NCBI GenBank assembly: GCA_015234065.1
Contig: JADFWS010000004.1
Coordinates: 1 to 36,766 of the forward strand
Source of the DNA: Candidatus Omnitrophota bacterium
GTDB lineage: Bacteria; Omnitrophota; Gorgyraeia; Zapsychrales; Fredricksoniimonadaceae
Direction: 5' to 3'
Length of the DNA: 36,766 nt
The position numbers and the translations under genes are program-made. Position 1 is the first letter of the stretch; every line of letters begins with the position of its first letter. This document shows, piece after piece, positions 1 through 7,449 of the stretch. The notes beneath the pieces are model-generated. The model saw only the letters and a program-made list of their open reading frames with translations, was not told where the DNA came from and did not search any database.

Positions 1-257
1 ACAGCGCCCGCCTTGGCCGCAACCGGCGACCAGATCTTGCTGATCTCAGCGCCCGGCGAACTGAGCACGATATCAACGCCCTTGAATACATCCGCATTAA
101 GCGCCAACAACGGCAAGCCGTGCATCGTCCCCTTGGCGCCGCTCGGCGAAATCAGGCGCAGCTCACTCACCGGAAACTTACGCTGTTTCACAATATCATA
201 CATGCACTGCCCGACCGCAGAACGGGCCCCGAGAATGGCAACAACATACTTTTTCAT
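1..257 (-). CDS. asd: Aspartate-semialdehyde dehydrogenase, N-terminal part (partial)
   Basis: The visible 85 residues are the N-terminal NADP-binding part of aspartate-semialdehyde dehydrogenase; the rest runs off the left edge. It reduces beta-aspartyl phosphate to the semialdehyde, which feeds lysine/diaminopimelate, methionine and threonine synthesis in the cytoplasm. The glycine-rich loop reads GARSAVG near residue 10, in the place of the usual GATGAVG, and the following 'KFPVSELRLISPSGAKG' matches the family pattern of FPV and the cofactor-binding loop. The ATG at 255-257 follows an AAGGGG ribosome site and lies 9 bp after the leuB stop, so the two are cotranscribed. The leuB-asd order is a common bacterial arrangement. 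Whether the catalytic Cys is present cannot be seen here. Confidence 0.85.
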   Translation of the reverse strand, partial: MKKYVVAILGARSAVGQCMYDIVKQRKFPVSELRLISPSGAKGTMHGLPLLALNADVFKGVDIVLSSPGAEISKIWSPVAAKAGA

Positions 258-266
258 AACAACCCC

Positions 267-1322
267 TTACAGATGTTTAACGACCAGATCCCCGACTTCC
301 GCCGTGGAATATCCCATTTTTCCTGCCGCAAGATCCTTGATCTTTGTGGTCACGACCAAACGGATGGACTTTTCGATCGCATTCGCGGCCTTATCTTCCC
401 CGACTTCGCGTAACAGCATGGCCACAGCGCCAATGGCGGCCAGCGGATTGATGACACCCTGCCCCGTATACTTGGGAGCGGATCCGCCGATCGGTTCGAA
501 CATGGAAACGCCGTCGGGATTGATATTTCCGCCTGCCGCGATCCCCATGCCGCCCTGGATCATGGCCGCGAGATCCGTAATAATGTCGCCGAACATATTG
601 TCGGTCACGATCACATCAAACCACTCCGGGTTCTTGACAAACCACATCGTGATCGCATCCACATGCGCGTAATCCGTCTTGATCTCCGCATACTCTTTAG
701 CCACCTCATTAAAGGTACGCTGCCACAGATCAAACGCATACGTCAAAACATTCGTTTTGCCACACAGTGTCAGCTGTTTCTTACGGCTATATTTCTGGGT
801 GTATTCATAGGCATAACGGACACAACGTTCGACGCCAAAACGCGTGTTGATACTTTCCTGGATCGCCACTTCCTGCGGCGTGTCTTTAAAAAGATTCCCG
901 CCTGCACCGGCGTACAGGCCTTCGGAATTCTCACGAATGACCGTAAAATTAATATGCTCCGGGCCCTTGTCCTTGAGCGGGCAAAAACGCGCATCAAAAA
1001 GCTGAACCGGACGGAGATTGATATACTGATTCAAGTCAAAGCGAAGCTTGAGAAGAATCCCCTTCTCCAGAATGCCGGGCTTCACATCCGGATGCCCGAT
1101 CGCACCCAGAAACATGGCGTCAAATGTTTTAAGCTCGCCGATCGCCGACGCGGGCAATACTTCCCCGGTACGAAGATACCTGGCACCACCAAAATCATAA
1201 TTGACGGTCTCATACTTGAACCCGAACTTTTGTGCCGCCGCCGCAAGAACCTTAAGGCCCTCGTTGACCACTTCCGGCCCTGTCCCGTCGCCAGGGATCA
1301 CTGCAATTTTATAATTATTCAT
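267..1322 (-). CDS. leuB: 3-isopropylmalate dehydrogenase (LeuB family)
   Basis: 351 residues, the full family length. The N-terminus has the beta-decarboxylating dehydrogenase signature (IPGDGTGPEV at residues 9-18). The substrate-side LRFDLNQYINLRP segment, IRENSEGLYAG and the metal-binding VTDNMFGDIITD motif with its Asp residues are all present, as is the NAD-binding GGSAPKYTGQ loop. It oxidises and decarboxylates 3-isopropylmalate in leucine synthesis. The family also contains isocitrate, homoisocitrate and tartrate dehydrogenases. The LR..Y.NLRP pattern and the neighbouring asd favour LeuB, but leuC/leuD are not in the window, so the substrate is an inference. It starts 15 bp after fabF and is in the same operon. 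Confidence 0.8.
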   Translation of the reverse strand: MNNYKIAVIPGDGTGPEVVNEGLKVLAAAAQKFGFKYETVNYDFGGARYLRTGEVLPASAIGELKTFDAMFLGAIGHPDVKPGILEKGILLKLRFDLNQYINLRPVQLFDARFCPLKDKGPEHINFTVIRENSEGLYAGAGGNLFKDTPQEVAIQESINTRFGVERCVRYAYEYTQKYSRKKQLTLCGKTNVLTYAFDLWQRTFNEVAKEYAEIKTDYAHVDAITMWFVKNPEWFDVIVTDNMFGDIITDLAAMIQGGMGIAAGGNINPDGVSMFEPIGGSAPKYTGQGVINPLAAIGAVAMLLREVGEDKAANAIEKSIRLVVTTKIKDLAAGKMGYSTAEVGDLVVKHL

Positions 1323-1337
1323 ACAAACCTCTGATCC

Positions 1338-2582
1338 TTATTCCTTGAATTTCTTCACCGCGATCGTGGCATTGTGCCCGCCAAACCCGAGAGAATTGGA
1401 GATCGCAAACTCAACCTTTGCTTTACGCGCCACATTCGGAACATAATCCAAATCACATTCCGGGTCCGGCGTCGTGTAATTGATCGTCGGAGGAATGACC
1501 TGATCGCGGATCGCCAAAACGCACGCCGCAAATTCAACCGCCCCGGCCGCACCGAGCAAATGCCCGGTCATAGACTTGGTCGAGCTAATCGCCACCTTGC
1601 GCGCATGATCGCCAAAGGCGGTCTTGATCGCCTTGGTCTCGATCTTGTCATTCAAAGACGTTGATGTCCCGTGCGCATTGATATAATCAACCGCAGAAAG
1701 CTCATGCCCACCCCATTTGACGGCCTGGACCATGGCTCGCGCCGCGCCATCGCCGGAATCTTCAGGAGCTGTAGAATGATACGCGTCCGATGTCTGGCCA
1801 AACCCGACTACTTCCGCCAAAATATTCGCACCGCGCTTTTTCGCGTGCTCTAGGGATTCAAGCACCACGACACCAGCGCCTTCTCCCATAATAAACCCGT
1901 TACGTTCTTTATCAAACGGGCGGCTCGCCTGCTCAGGCGCATCATTGCGCGTGGAGAGCGCCTTGAGCGAACAGAACCCGCCAATACCCAAAATGGAAAT
2001 GGATGCTTCAGTCCCGCCGGCAAGCGCCACATCGATCTCGCCGTACTGGATCATTCTATACGCATCGCCGATACACGTTGTTCCCGTCGCACATGCCGTG
2101 ATCGAACAGGTTGCCGGGCCTTTGGCTCCGCAATCCATGGAGATCTGGCCTGCCGCCTCATTAATGATCATCTTGGGGATAAAGAATGGCGATATCCGAC
2201 CAGGGCCTTTCTCAATGAATTTCTGATACTCTTCCTCGGCGGAACCGATACTGCCGATGCCAGACCCAACCACCACACCTACTCGATGCGGATCCGTATC
2301 TGAGATTTTCAAATTGGCATTGATCAACGCTTCCCGCGAAGCAACGACACCATATTGAATGAACGCGGAGATCTTGCGAGCATCCTTGATCCCGAAATTC
2401 GCCTCGGCGTCATAGCCTTTCAGCTCTGCCGCGATCCTGGCGTCAAAAAGGGATGCGTCAAACTTCGTAATAGGCCCAACGCCGCTCTTTCCGGCCAAAA
2501 GCGCCTTCCAGAAGTCCTCGACATTACTTCCAACCGGGGAAAGAACCCCCAAACCTGTGACAACAACGCGTCTTTTTTCCAT
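1338..2582 (-). CDS. fabF: 3-oxoacyl-[acyl-carrier-protein] synthase II (FabF)
   Basis: This is the elongating condensing enzyme of type II fatty acid synthesis, which joins malonyl-ACP to acyl-ACP in the cytoplasm. The 414-residue protein has the Cys-His-His triad of FabF/FabB: Cys164 in TACATGT, His304 in NAHGTST and His341 in SMTGH. I start it at the ATG at 2580-2582 (MEKRRVVVTGLG). The reading frame is open for 14 more codons upstream, but that extension has no family counterpart and runs into a hairpin between acpP and fabF. An AGGA ribosome site lies about 11 bases before the chosen start. The order fabG-acpP-fabF is the classical fatty acid cluster. Confidence 0.95.
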   Translation of the reverse strand: MEKRRVVVTGLGVLSPVGSNVEDFWKALLAGKSGVGPITKFDASLFDARIAAELKGYDAEANFGIKDARKISAFIQYGVVASREALINANLKISDTDPHRVGVVVGSGIGSIGSAEEEYQKFIEKGPGRISPFFIPKMIINEAAGQISMDCGAKGPATCSITACATGTTCIGDAYRMIQYGEIDVALAGGTEASISILGIGGFCSLKALSTRNDAPEQASRPFDKERNGFIMGEGAGVVVLESLEHAKKRGANILAEVVGFGQTSDAYHSTAPEDSGDGAARAMVQAVKWGGHELSAVDYINAHGTSTSLNDKIETKAIKTAFGDHARKVAISSTKSMTGHLLGAAGAVEFAACVLAIRDQVIPPTINYTTPDPECDLDYVPNVARKAKVEFAISNSLGFGGHNATIAVKKFKE

Positions 2583-2608
2583 AAAATGAGTTATCCTGTA
2601 AATGATGA

Positions 2609-2632
2609 GCCCCGACACAGACATGTCGGGGC
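2609..2632 (-). other. Intercistronic hairpin between acpP and fabF
   Basis: A perfect 9-bp stem (GCCCCGACA with TGTCGGGGC) and a 6-base loop lie in the 87-bp gap between acpP and fabF. There is no T-run on either side, so it is not a standard intrinsic terminator. It could stabilise or process the upstream mRNA so that acpP is made in excess over fabF, which fits the high need for ACP. That role is an inference. Confidence 0.5.
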
Positions 2633-2669
2633 AGGGTTGTTACCAAAATACTGGATAAGGAAAATGGCC

Positions 2670-2906
2670 TTAAGCCTTGGCCTTCTCCTCGATATATTTA
2701 ATGGCATCCGAAACCTTGGTCATCTTCTCGGCATCCTCGTCAGGAATTTCAACATTGAACTCCTCTTCAAGGGCCATGATGAGCTCAACGGTATCGAGAG
2801 AATCCGCGCCAAGATCATCGATGAACGATGCCTCAGGCTTCACTTCCTCGATCTTAACCCCTAACTGCTCTGCGATGATGGACTTAACCTTTTCTACAAC
2901 AGCCAT
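2670..2906 (-). CDS. acpP: Acyl carrier protein
   Basis: 78-residue acidic protein of standard ACP length. Ser36 in [10 protein letters not shown] is the site where 4'-phosphopantetheine is attached, and the four-helix pattern and acidic helix II ([13 protein letters not shown]) match the family. It carries growing acyl chains for FabG and FabF, which flank it here, and is soluble in the cytoplasm. The ATG follows a strong AGGAGG-type site (GGAGGC). The neighbouring genes leave little doubt that this is the primary fatty acid ACP and not a polyketide carrier. Confidence 0.96.
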   Translation of the reverse strand: MAVVEKVKSIIAEQLGVKIEEVKPEASFIDDLGADSLDTVELIMALEEEFNVEIPDEDAEKMTKVSDAIKYIEEKAKA

Positions 2907-2944
2907 GAAAGCCTCCTTTTTGCCTTTCTTGATGTTCTTCCCTA

Positions 2945-3688
2945 TTAATACATGACCATGCCGCCATCAACAAGGATGGTCTGGCCTGTCACATAATCAG
3001 CCTCTTTGGACGCGAGGAACAGACACACATTCGCGACGTCAACCGGAGACCCCATTCGCCCGAGCGGAACTGCCTCGAGGATCTTGTTCTTAACGTCATC
3101 GCTCAGCTTGTCCGTCATATCCGTCTTGATATAACCGGGTGCCACCGCGTTCACGGTAATGTTACGTGATGCAAATTCTCTTGCCAAAGATTTTGTCAGC
3201 GCAATAACACCGGCTTTACTCGCCGCGTAATTGGCCTGACCGGCATTACCCATCACACCGATCACAGATGCAATGCTGATGATCTTTCCCTTACGGGCCT
3301 TAAGCATGGCTCTTGAAACCGCCTTGCAGGAATTAAACGTGCCCTTTAAATTCACTGTCAGGACCGCGTCCCAATCCTCTTCCTTCATACGCAGGAACAG
3401 GTTATCGCGCGTAATGCCTGCGTTGTTCACTAATATATCAATGCGGCCGTGCTTTTCAATAACTTTATCAATTGTTTGCTCAACCTCAACAAGGCTGGTC
3501 ACATTGCATGGAAAACTATCCGCCTTCAGGCCGCTGGCGTTGATCTCGTCAGCCGTCTTCTGGCATGATTCAGCGTTAATATCGGAAATAATGACCAAAG
3601 CGCCTTCTTTGGCAAATACTTCCGCGATCTGACGGCCGATACCGCGGGCAGAACCTGTAATAAAGACAATTTCGTCGTTAAGCCTCAT
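2945..3688 (-). CDS. fabG: 3-oxoacyl-[acyl-carrier-protein] reductase (FabG)
   Basis: 247-residue short-chain dehydrogenase that reduces 3-oxoacyl-ACP with NADPH. It has the cofactor loop [10 protein letters not shown] (residues 11-20), the NNAG motif near residue 88 and the catalytic Ser141, Tyr154 and Lys158 (YAASK). The C-terminal '[15 protein letters not shown]' is typical of FabG. SDR enzymes are easily over-annotated, but the position directly upstream of acpP and fabF makes the call firm. A promoter-like pair lies in the 78-bp gap upstream, so fabG probably opens the transcript fabG-acpP-fabF-leuB-asd. Confidence 0.93.
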   Translation of the reverse strand: MRLNDEIVFITGSARGIGRQIAEVFAKEGALVIISDINAESCQKTADEINASGLKADSFPCNVTSLVEVEQTIDKVIEKHGRIDILVNNAGITRDNLFLRMKEEDWDAVLTVNLKGTFNSCKAVSRAMLKARKGKIISIASVIGVMGNAGQANYAASKAGVIALTKSLAREFASRNITVNAVAPGYIKTDMTDKLSDDVKNKILEAVPLGRMGSPVDVANVCLFLASKEADYVTGQTILVDGGMVMY

Positions 3689-3717
3689 GATCTCCCCTTC
3701 TTTAAAAAACCGACACT

Positions 3718-3745
3718 ATGGTAGCAATAAAACGTCCTATTGCAA
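3718..3745 (-). promoter_or_regulatory. Possible fabG operon promoter
   Basis: Read on the minus strand, TTGCAA (3740-3745) and TACCAT (3718-3723) are separated by 16 bp. Each matches the sigma-70 consensus at 4 of 6 positions. It lies 30 bp upstream of the fabG start, in the only gap of the cluster long enough for a promoter. Confidence 0.35.
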
Positions 3746-3766
3746 GCGAATTTTTTGAGAATTTAG

Positions 3767-4228
3767 TTACTCAACGATCTCGGCATCCTCAACACGGCCC
3801 CGGCCTGCGGCGGGCGGCGGCATCCGGTTCGCTTGAACAGCCTCGCCCGGATGAGAAGCCCGCCTGGACAGATCGGCACCGATCTTTCTTAAAATAAGCC
3901 AACGAAACAGCCAACGGGTCAGAGGAAAAACGAAAAACACGCCCAGAATATCGCTTAAAAATCCTGGGATCATAAAAAGAATACCGCCCGCGAATAACAG
4001 CAGCCCATCCACCATCTCAACTGTGGGCGCCTTGCCCTCTGCCAGGCACGCCTGGATCCGCCTGAGCGTGATCGCTCCCTGCCATCTGGCCAGATAAACC
4101 CCGAACATAGCCGAAAAGATCAATAAGAACAACGTATCCCAAAAACCAAGCCAGCTGCCTACCTTAATAAGGACATAGATCTCGGCTGCCGGGAACGCGA
4201 GAATAAGAAGGGCTATCAGGCAACCCAT
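3767..4228 (-). CDS. fxsA: FxsA-family inner membrane protein
   Basis: 153-residue membrane protein of the FxsA family. Three to four hydrophobic segments are visible: residues 3-20, 27-45 and about 70-110 with the family pattern 'GLLLFAGGILFMIPGFLSD', then a basic cytoplasmic tail. In E. coli FxsA counters F exclusion of phage T7; its normal role is unknown. I start it at the ATG at 4226-4228, one base after the folB stop, because the open frame upstream is the wrong-frame shadow of folB. It is probably cotranscribed with folE-folB. It has nothing clear to do with folate, so the link is likely positional. Confidence 0.85.
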   Translation of the reverse strand: MGCLIALLILAFPAAEIYVLIKVGSWLGFWDTLFLLIFSAMFGVYLARWQGAITLRRIQACLAEGKAPTVEMVDGLLLFAGGILFMIPGFLSDILGVFFVFPLTRWLFRWLILRKIGADLSRRASHPGEAVQANRMPPPAAGRGRVEDAEIVE

Positions 4229-4229
4229 G

Positions 4230-4595
4230 CTATTTCCCTCCGGACATTCTGACCGCGACCGAGCGAGCGCCCTTGAGAGCCGAAAGTTTATCAATCGTGA
4301 CCTGGGTAGAAACAATCTTCTTATCCAAAAGAACAACCTTGATGATCTCAGCCGCCAGCTTCTCTATAAGAAGGAATCGCGACGCCTTTACCAGCTTAAC
4401 CACGCGGTCTCTCAACGCCTCGTAATCCACGGCCTCATGAAGATCGTCGCTTTTAGAACAGGCGGCGGCATCATATTGAAATTTCAAATTGATCTGCAGC
4501 GTTTGCGGCGTTTTACGCTCATGCGGCTTGGTGCCGAGGATCGCCTTGACCGCAAGGTCTTTCAAATAAACTGTTGTCAGGGATTTTGAGCTCAT
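4230..4595 (-). CDS. folB: Dihydroneopterin aldolase
   Basis: 121 residues, the normal size for FolB, which splits 7,8-dihydroneopterin into 6-hydroxymethyl-dihydropterin and glycolaldehyde in folate synthesis. The N-terminal '[21 protein letters not shown]' matches the family pattern (…l.v….G…E…..Q), the central [13 protein letters not shown] holds the conserved Tyr, and '[11 protein letters not shown]' carries the family Glu and Leu-rich helix. Its start overlaps the folE stop by 4 bases (ATGA), so the two folate genes are translationally coupled. Confidence 0.9.
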   Translation of the reverse strand: MSSKSLTTVYLKDLAVKAILGTKPHERKTPQTLQINLKFQYDAAACSKSDDLHEAVDYEALRDRVVKLVKASRFLLIEKLAAEIIKVVLLDKKIVSTQVTIDKLSALKGARSVAVRMSGGK

Positions 4596-5131
4596 CGGAT
4601 CAGGCTTAAAAATTCGCTGCGTGTGGAGCTATTAGAGCGAAAGGTGCCGGTCATGCACGACGTTTTCATGACGGAATTCTGTTTTTCAACACCGCGCATC
4701 ATCATGCACAAATGCTTGGCTTCAATAACAACGCCAACGCCGCGGGCATCGGTATATTTCATGATGGCATCCGCCACCTGCTTGGTCAAGTTTTCCTGGA
4801 TCTGAAGGCGGCGCGCAAACACATCCACGATACGCGCGATCTTGGAAAGCCCGAGGACTTTGCCGCGCGGAATATAACCCACATGACATTTCCCAAAAAA
4901 CGGCAGTAAATGATGCTCACACAACGAGTACATTTCGATATCCTTGACGATGATCATTTCATCATTGTCGGATTCAAAGATAGCGCCATTCACGACCTGA
5001 TCCAGGTCCTGGGTGTACCCTTTGGTGAGGAATTTATACGCCTTGGATGCCCGAGCCGGCGTTCCGCGCAAGCCGTCCCGCCCGAGATCTTCGCCGACAG
5101 ACTTCAAAAGGTCATGAAATATTCTTTCCAT
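4592..5131 (-). CDS. folE: GTP cyclohydrolase I
   Basis: 179-residue FolE, the enzyme that opens GTP to make dihydroneopterin triphosphate, the first folate step. The zinc ligands Cys71 and His74 sit in [10 protein letters not shown], the third ligand is the Cys of '[10 protein letters not shown]', and '[20 protein letters not shown]' is the standard core. The N-terminus is a little shorter than in E. coli. No Shine-Dalgarno sequence precedes the ATG at 5129-5131, and a good extended -10 promoter ends only 10 bp before it, so the message may be almost leaderless. It heads the folE-folB-fxsA operon. Confidence 0.95.
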   Translation of the reverse strand: MERIFHDLLKSVGEDLGRDGLRGTPARASKAYKFLTKGYTQDLDQVVNGAIFESDNDEMIIVKDIEMYSLCEHHLLPFFGKCHVGYIPRGKVLGLSKIARIVDVFARRLQIQENLTKQVADAIMKYTDARGVGVVIEAKHLCMMMRGVEKQNSVMKTSCMTGTFRSNSSTRSEFLSLIR

Positions 5132-5140
5132 AAGGATTGG

Positions 5141-5169
5141 ATATTAGCATACGACGCTCGAGAAGTCAA
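5141..5169 (-). promoter_or_regulatory. folE promoter (extended -10)
   Basis: On the minus strand TTGACT (5164-5169) and TAATAT (5141-5146) are 17 bp apart, with TGC directly before the -10 as in an extended -10 element. The expected transcription start near 5134 leaves only about three bases before the folE ATG. Confidence 0.65.
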
Positions 5170-5276
5170 AAACACATCATCCTTGCCCGACCCCGGGCCA
5201 CTTTCATATTCGGCAATTGAACGCCTGGCAACCGACATTATATTTTTCTCGCATTCTAAATACATCGTCATTTTTA

Positions 5277-5285
5277 TGCTATAAT
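5277..5285 (+). promoter_or_regulatory. Extended -10 promoter of the histidinol phosphatase gene
   Basis: TGCTATAAT is a perfect consensus -10 with the TGn extension. No clear -35 is present, as is usual for this promoter type. A start near 5292 gives a leader of about 24 bases containing the AAAGG ribosome site used by the ATG at 5316. Confidence 0.7.
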
Positions 5286-5315
5286 TCAGCCTATTATCAA
5301 CACACGAAAGGTTTT

Positions 5316-6122
5316 ATGAGCCCGATCATTTCTGATTATCACATGCACACGCCGCTTTGCGGGCATGCCAAAGGCGATCCGCAGATGTACGCACAACATG
5401 CGGTCACAACAGGGTTACGCGAGATCGGATTTACCGACCATGCGCCTTTATTTACTCACCGAGACCCGACAATCTCCATGGACCACTCGCAACTTCCGGT
5501 CTATCATCACATGATCGAAAGTGTGCGTTCGGAATTCGCGGATAAATTGACCGTACGCGTCGGAATCGAAGCTGATTATATCCCCGGATATGAAGAGCGG
5601 ACCAAAAAGATGCTCGCGGAATACCCTTATGACTATGTCATCGGGTCTGTGCATTTCATGGAAAAATGGGGTTTTGACGACCCTATCCAGATGAAAGAAT
5701 GGAGTGCTCGCGACGTCAATGAAGTGTATCGCGAATATCACCGGCTCCTGCGTAAAAGCGCCCTGTCACGCTTGTTTGATATTTTAGGGCATGTGGACCT
5801 GGTCAAGAAATTCAACTTCCGCCCCACCATCGATATCACGTCAGAGATCGAAGAAAATGCCCGCGTGTTCAAGCGCACGGGCGTTGTTATTGAGATCAAT
5901 TCTTCAGGATTGCGCAAACCGGCTCAAGAGATCTATCCATCCCTGCATGACCTTAAAATATACCAGGCCAAGGGTGTCCCGATCACATTCGGCTCTGATG
6001 CCCATGAGCCAACGGATGTCGGGCGGGATTTTGACAAGAGCCTCGAGCTGGCTCGTGCGGCGGGATATACGGAATATGTGCAGTTTGAAGGACGAAAGAT
6101 CGCCCGAACAATTAAATGGTGA
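5316..6122 (+). CDS. hisK: Histidinol-phosphatase, PHP family (HisK/HisJ type)
   Basis: 268-residue PHP-domain phosphoesterase of the monofunctional histidinol-phosphatase type, which removes phosphate from histidinol phosphate in histidine synthesis. Metal-binding motifs occur in order: DYHMHTPLCGHA (residues 6-17), FTDHAP (about 41-46), the GIEADYIPG stretch, the GHVDLVKKF histidine and the C-terminal GSDAH. The ATG at 5316 is preceded by AAAGG; the longer open frame upstream overlaps the promoter and is rejected. No other histidine gene is nearby, so the exact substrate is inferred from family resemblance. The gene is monocistronic, with its own promoter and a terminator that overlaps its stop codon. 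Confidence 0.85.
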   Translation: MSPIISDYHMHTPLCGHAKGDPQMYAQHAVTTGLREIGFTDHAPLFTHRDPTISMDHSQLPVYHHMIESVRSEFADKLTVRVGIEADYIPGYEERTKKMLAEYPYDYVIGSVHFMEKWGFDDPIQMKEWSARDVNEVYREYHRLLRKSALSRLFDILGHVDLVKKFNFRPTIDITSEIEENARVFKRTGVVIEINSSGLRKPAQEIYPSLHDLKIYQAKGVPITFGSDAHEPTDVGRDFDKSLELARAAGYTEYVQFEGRKIARTIKW

Positions 6123-6140
6123 CAGGCACCATTATTTTTT
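6115..6140 (+). terminator. Intrinsic terminator of the histidinol phosphatase gene
   Basis: AATGGTG-ACAGG-CACCATT is a perfect 7-bp stem followed by ATTTTTT. The left arm is made of the last codons, and the TGA stop (6120-6122) lies in the stem and loop. On the other strand the same hairpin is followed only by a weak T-run. Confidence 0.8.
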
Positions 6141-6150
6141 GTCGTCGGGG

Positions 6151-6169
6151 AAAAATGGTCATATTGACC
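6151..6169 (-). terminator. Probable terminator of ispG, overlapping its stop codon
   Basis: On the minus strand GGTCA-ATA-TGACC is a short perfect hairpin followed by ATTTTT. The ispG TGA (6159-6161) sits inside the 3' arm. The stem is only 5 bp, so the hairpin is weak by itself. It lies back to back with the plus-strand terminator at 6115-6140. Confidence 0.45.
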
Positions 6170-7385
6170 GGTCCTTAAACCTGTCCGCAACATATTTCTC
6201 AAAAAGAACAAGAAATTCTTCCTTGATCTTATCGCCTTTAAGCGTTGCCACGCGCTGCCCGTCAATAAAGACCGGCGCCAGCGGCTCTTCAAAAGCACCC
6301 GGCAGGCTGATGCCGATATCCGCATGCTGACTCTCGCCGGGGCCGTTCACGACACAGCCCATGACCGCCACTTTTAATGTTTCAACACCGGGATATTCTA
6401 TGCGCCACTCCGCCATTTTCAGCGCAATATGCGTACGGATATCGCGGGCTAATTCTTGAAAATACGCACTCTTTGTACGCCCGCATCCGGGGCAACTCAC
6501 GACACTTGGAATAAAATAACGAAAGCCCATGCCCTGCAGTAACGCCTGACACGCCTCAACCTCGCGCGCACGCGCAACGCCAGGCTCCGGCGTGAGCGAA
6601 ATACGGATCGTATCTCCGATCCCCTGCTGAAGAAGGATCGCTAATGCTGCCGCGCTCGACGAAACGCCTTTGATCCCGCCGCCCGCTTCTGTCAACCCCA
6701 CATGCAACACATAATCGCACATCCGGCTTAAACGCTCATACACCTCGATCGTATCCTGAACATCCGACAGCTTGGCGCTCACGACCAGTTTATCTTTGGA
6801 CAGGCCAAGCTCCTCGGCATAGTGGCAACTTTCCAGCGCACTTTCGATCACCGCCTGATACATGACTTCTTTAACCGCTTTGGGCGATCGTGACTTGGCA
6901 TTATCATCCATCACCGCGGCCAGGACCTCACGGTCAAGCGAGCCCCAATTCACACCGATACGCACCGCTTTTTTAAAACGGATCGCGGTCTTAACGATCG
7001 ACGCGAAATTATCATCCTTGCGCGCACCCCGCCCCACATTCCCGGGATTGATCCTGTATTTGTCCAGAAGTTCCGCAAGCTCCTGATGTTTTTCCAACAG
7101 CGTATGCCCGTTAAAATGAAAATCACCGATGATCGGCGTCAAAACGCCATGACTGCGCAAATGCCTGATCGCCTGGACTGCGCCGAGCGCCGCCGCATCA
7201 TCATTAATGGTCCAACGGACCATTTCAGAACCGGCTTCAATAAGCTCGACCGTCTGACGCAGTGTGGCTTCAACATCCGCGGTCGGGGTGTCGGTCATGG
7301 ATTGCACCGCGATCGAATGCGCGCTGCCGAGAAGAACATTACCCACCGCAACTGAAGGCGTCTTTCGACGAAGAATTTTAGGCAT
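6159..7385 (-). CDS. ispG: 4-hydroxy-3-methylbut-2-enyl diphosphate synthase (IspG/GcpE)
   Basis: 408-residue IspG, an iron-sulfur enzyme of the DOXP/MEP isoprenoid pathway that converts the cyclic diphosphate MEcPP to HMBPP. The N-terminal TIM barrel opens with 'VAVGNVLLGSAHSIAVQSMT' and contains 'YRINPGNVGRG'. The C-terminal [4Fe-4S] domain has Cys pairs in VSCPGCGRT and in VMGCVVNGPGE, all retained. This is the short bacterial form without the extra domain found in Chlamydiae and plants. It is divergent from ispH, whose product takes the next step, so one 64-bp region drives both pathway genes. Confidence 0.96.
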   Translation of the reverse strand: MPKILRRKTPSVAVGNVLLGSAHSIAVQSMTDTPTADVEATLRQTVELIEAGSEMVRWTINDDAAALGAVQAIRHLRSHGVLTPIIGDFHFNGHTLLEKHQELAELLDKYRINPGNVGRGARKDDNFASIVKTAIRFKKAVRIGVNWGSLDREVLAAVMDDNAKSRSPKAVKEVMYQAVIESALESCHYAEELGLSKDKLVVSAKLSDVQDTIEVYERLSRMCDYVLHVGLTEAGGGIKGVSSSAAALAILLQQGIGDTIRISLTPEPGVARAREVEACQALLQGMGFRYFIPSVVSCPGCGRTKSAYFQELARDIRTHIALKMAEWRIEYPGVETLKVAVMGCVVNGPGESQHADIGISLPGAFEEPLAPVFIDGQRVATLKGDKIKEEFLVLFEKYVADRFKDRSI

Positions 7386-7390
7386 TTTAA

Positions 7391-7440
7391 TTCACTCCAT
7401 TCCCAAGGATGTTATAATTTAATTCTAATCGAACACGCAA
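7391..7440. promoter_or_regulatory. Overlapping divergent promoters for ispH (+) and ispG (-)
   Basis: Plus strand: TTCACT (7391-7396), 16 bp, then TATAAT (7413-7418) with a TGT extension, giving a strong extended -10 promoter for ispH. Minus strand: TTGCGT (7435-7440), 18 bp, then TATAAC (7411-7416), weaker, for ispG. The two -10 elements overlap, so polymerase could occupy only one at a time. This could balance the last two steps of the MEP pathway; that role is an inference. Confidence 0.55.
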
Positions 7441-7449
7441 GGAGAATCA

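Noticed and set aside
663-1334. Long plus-strand open frame opposite leuB, and similar long frames opposite other genes
   Set aside because: These are antisense shadows of well-supported genes with basic, low-complexity translations and no ribosome sites.
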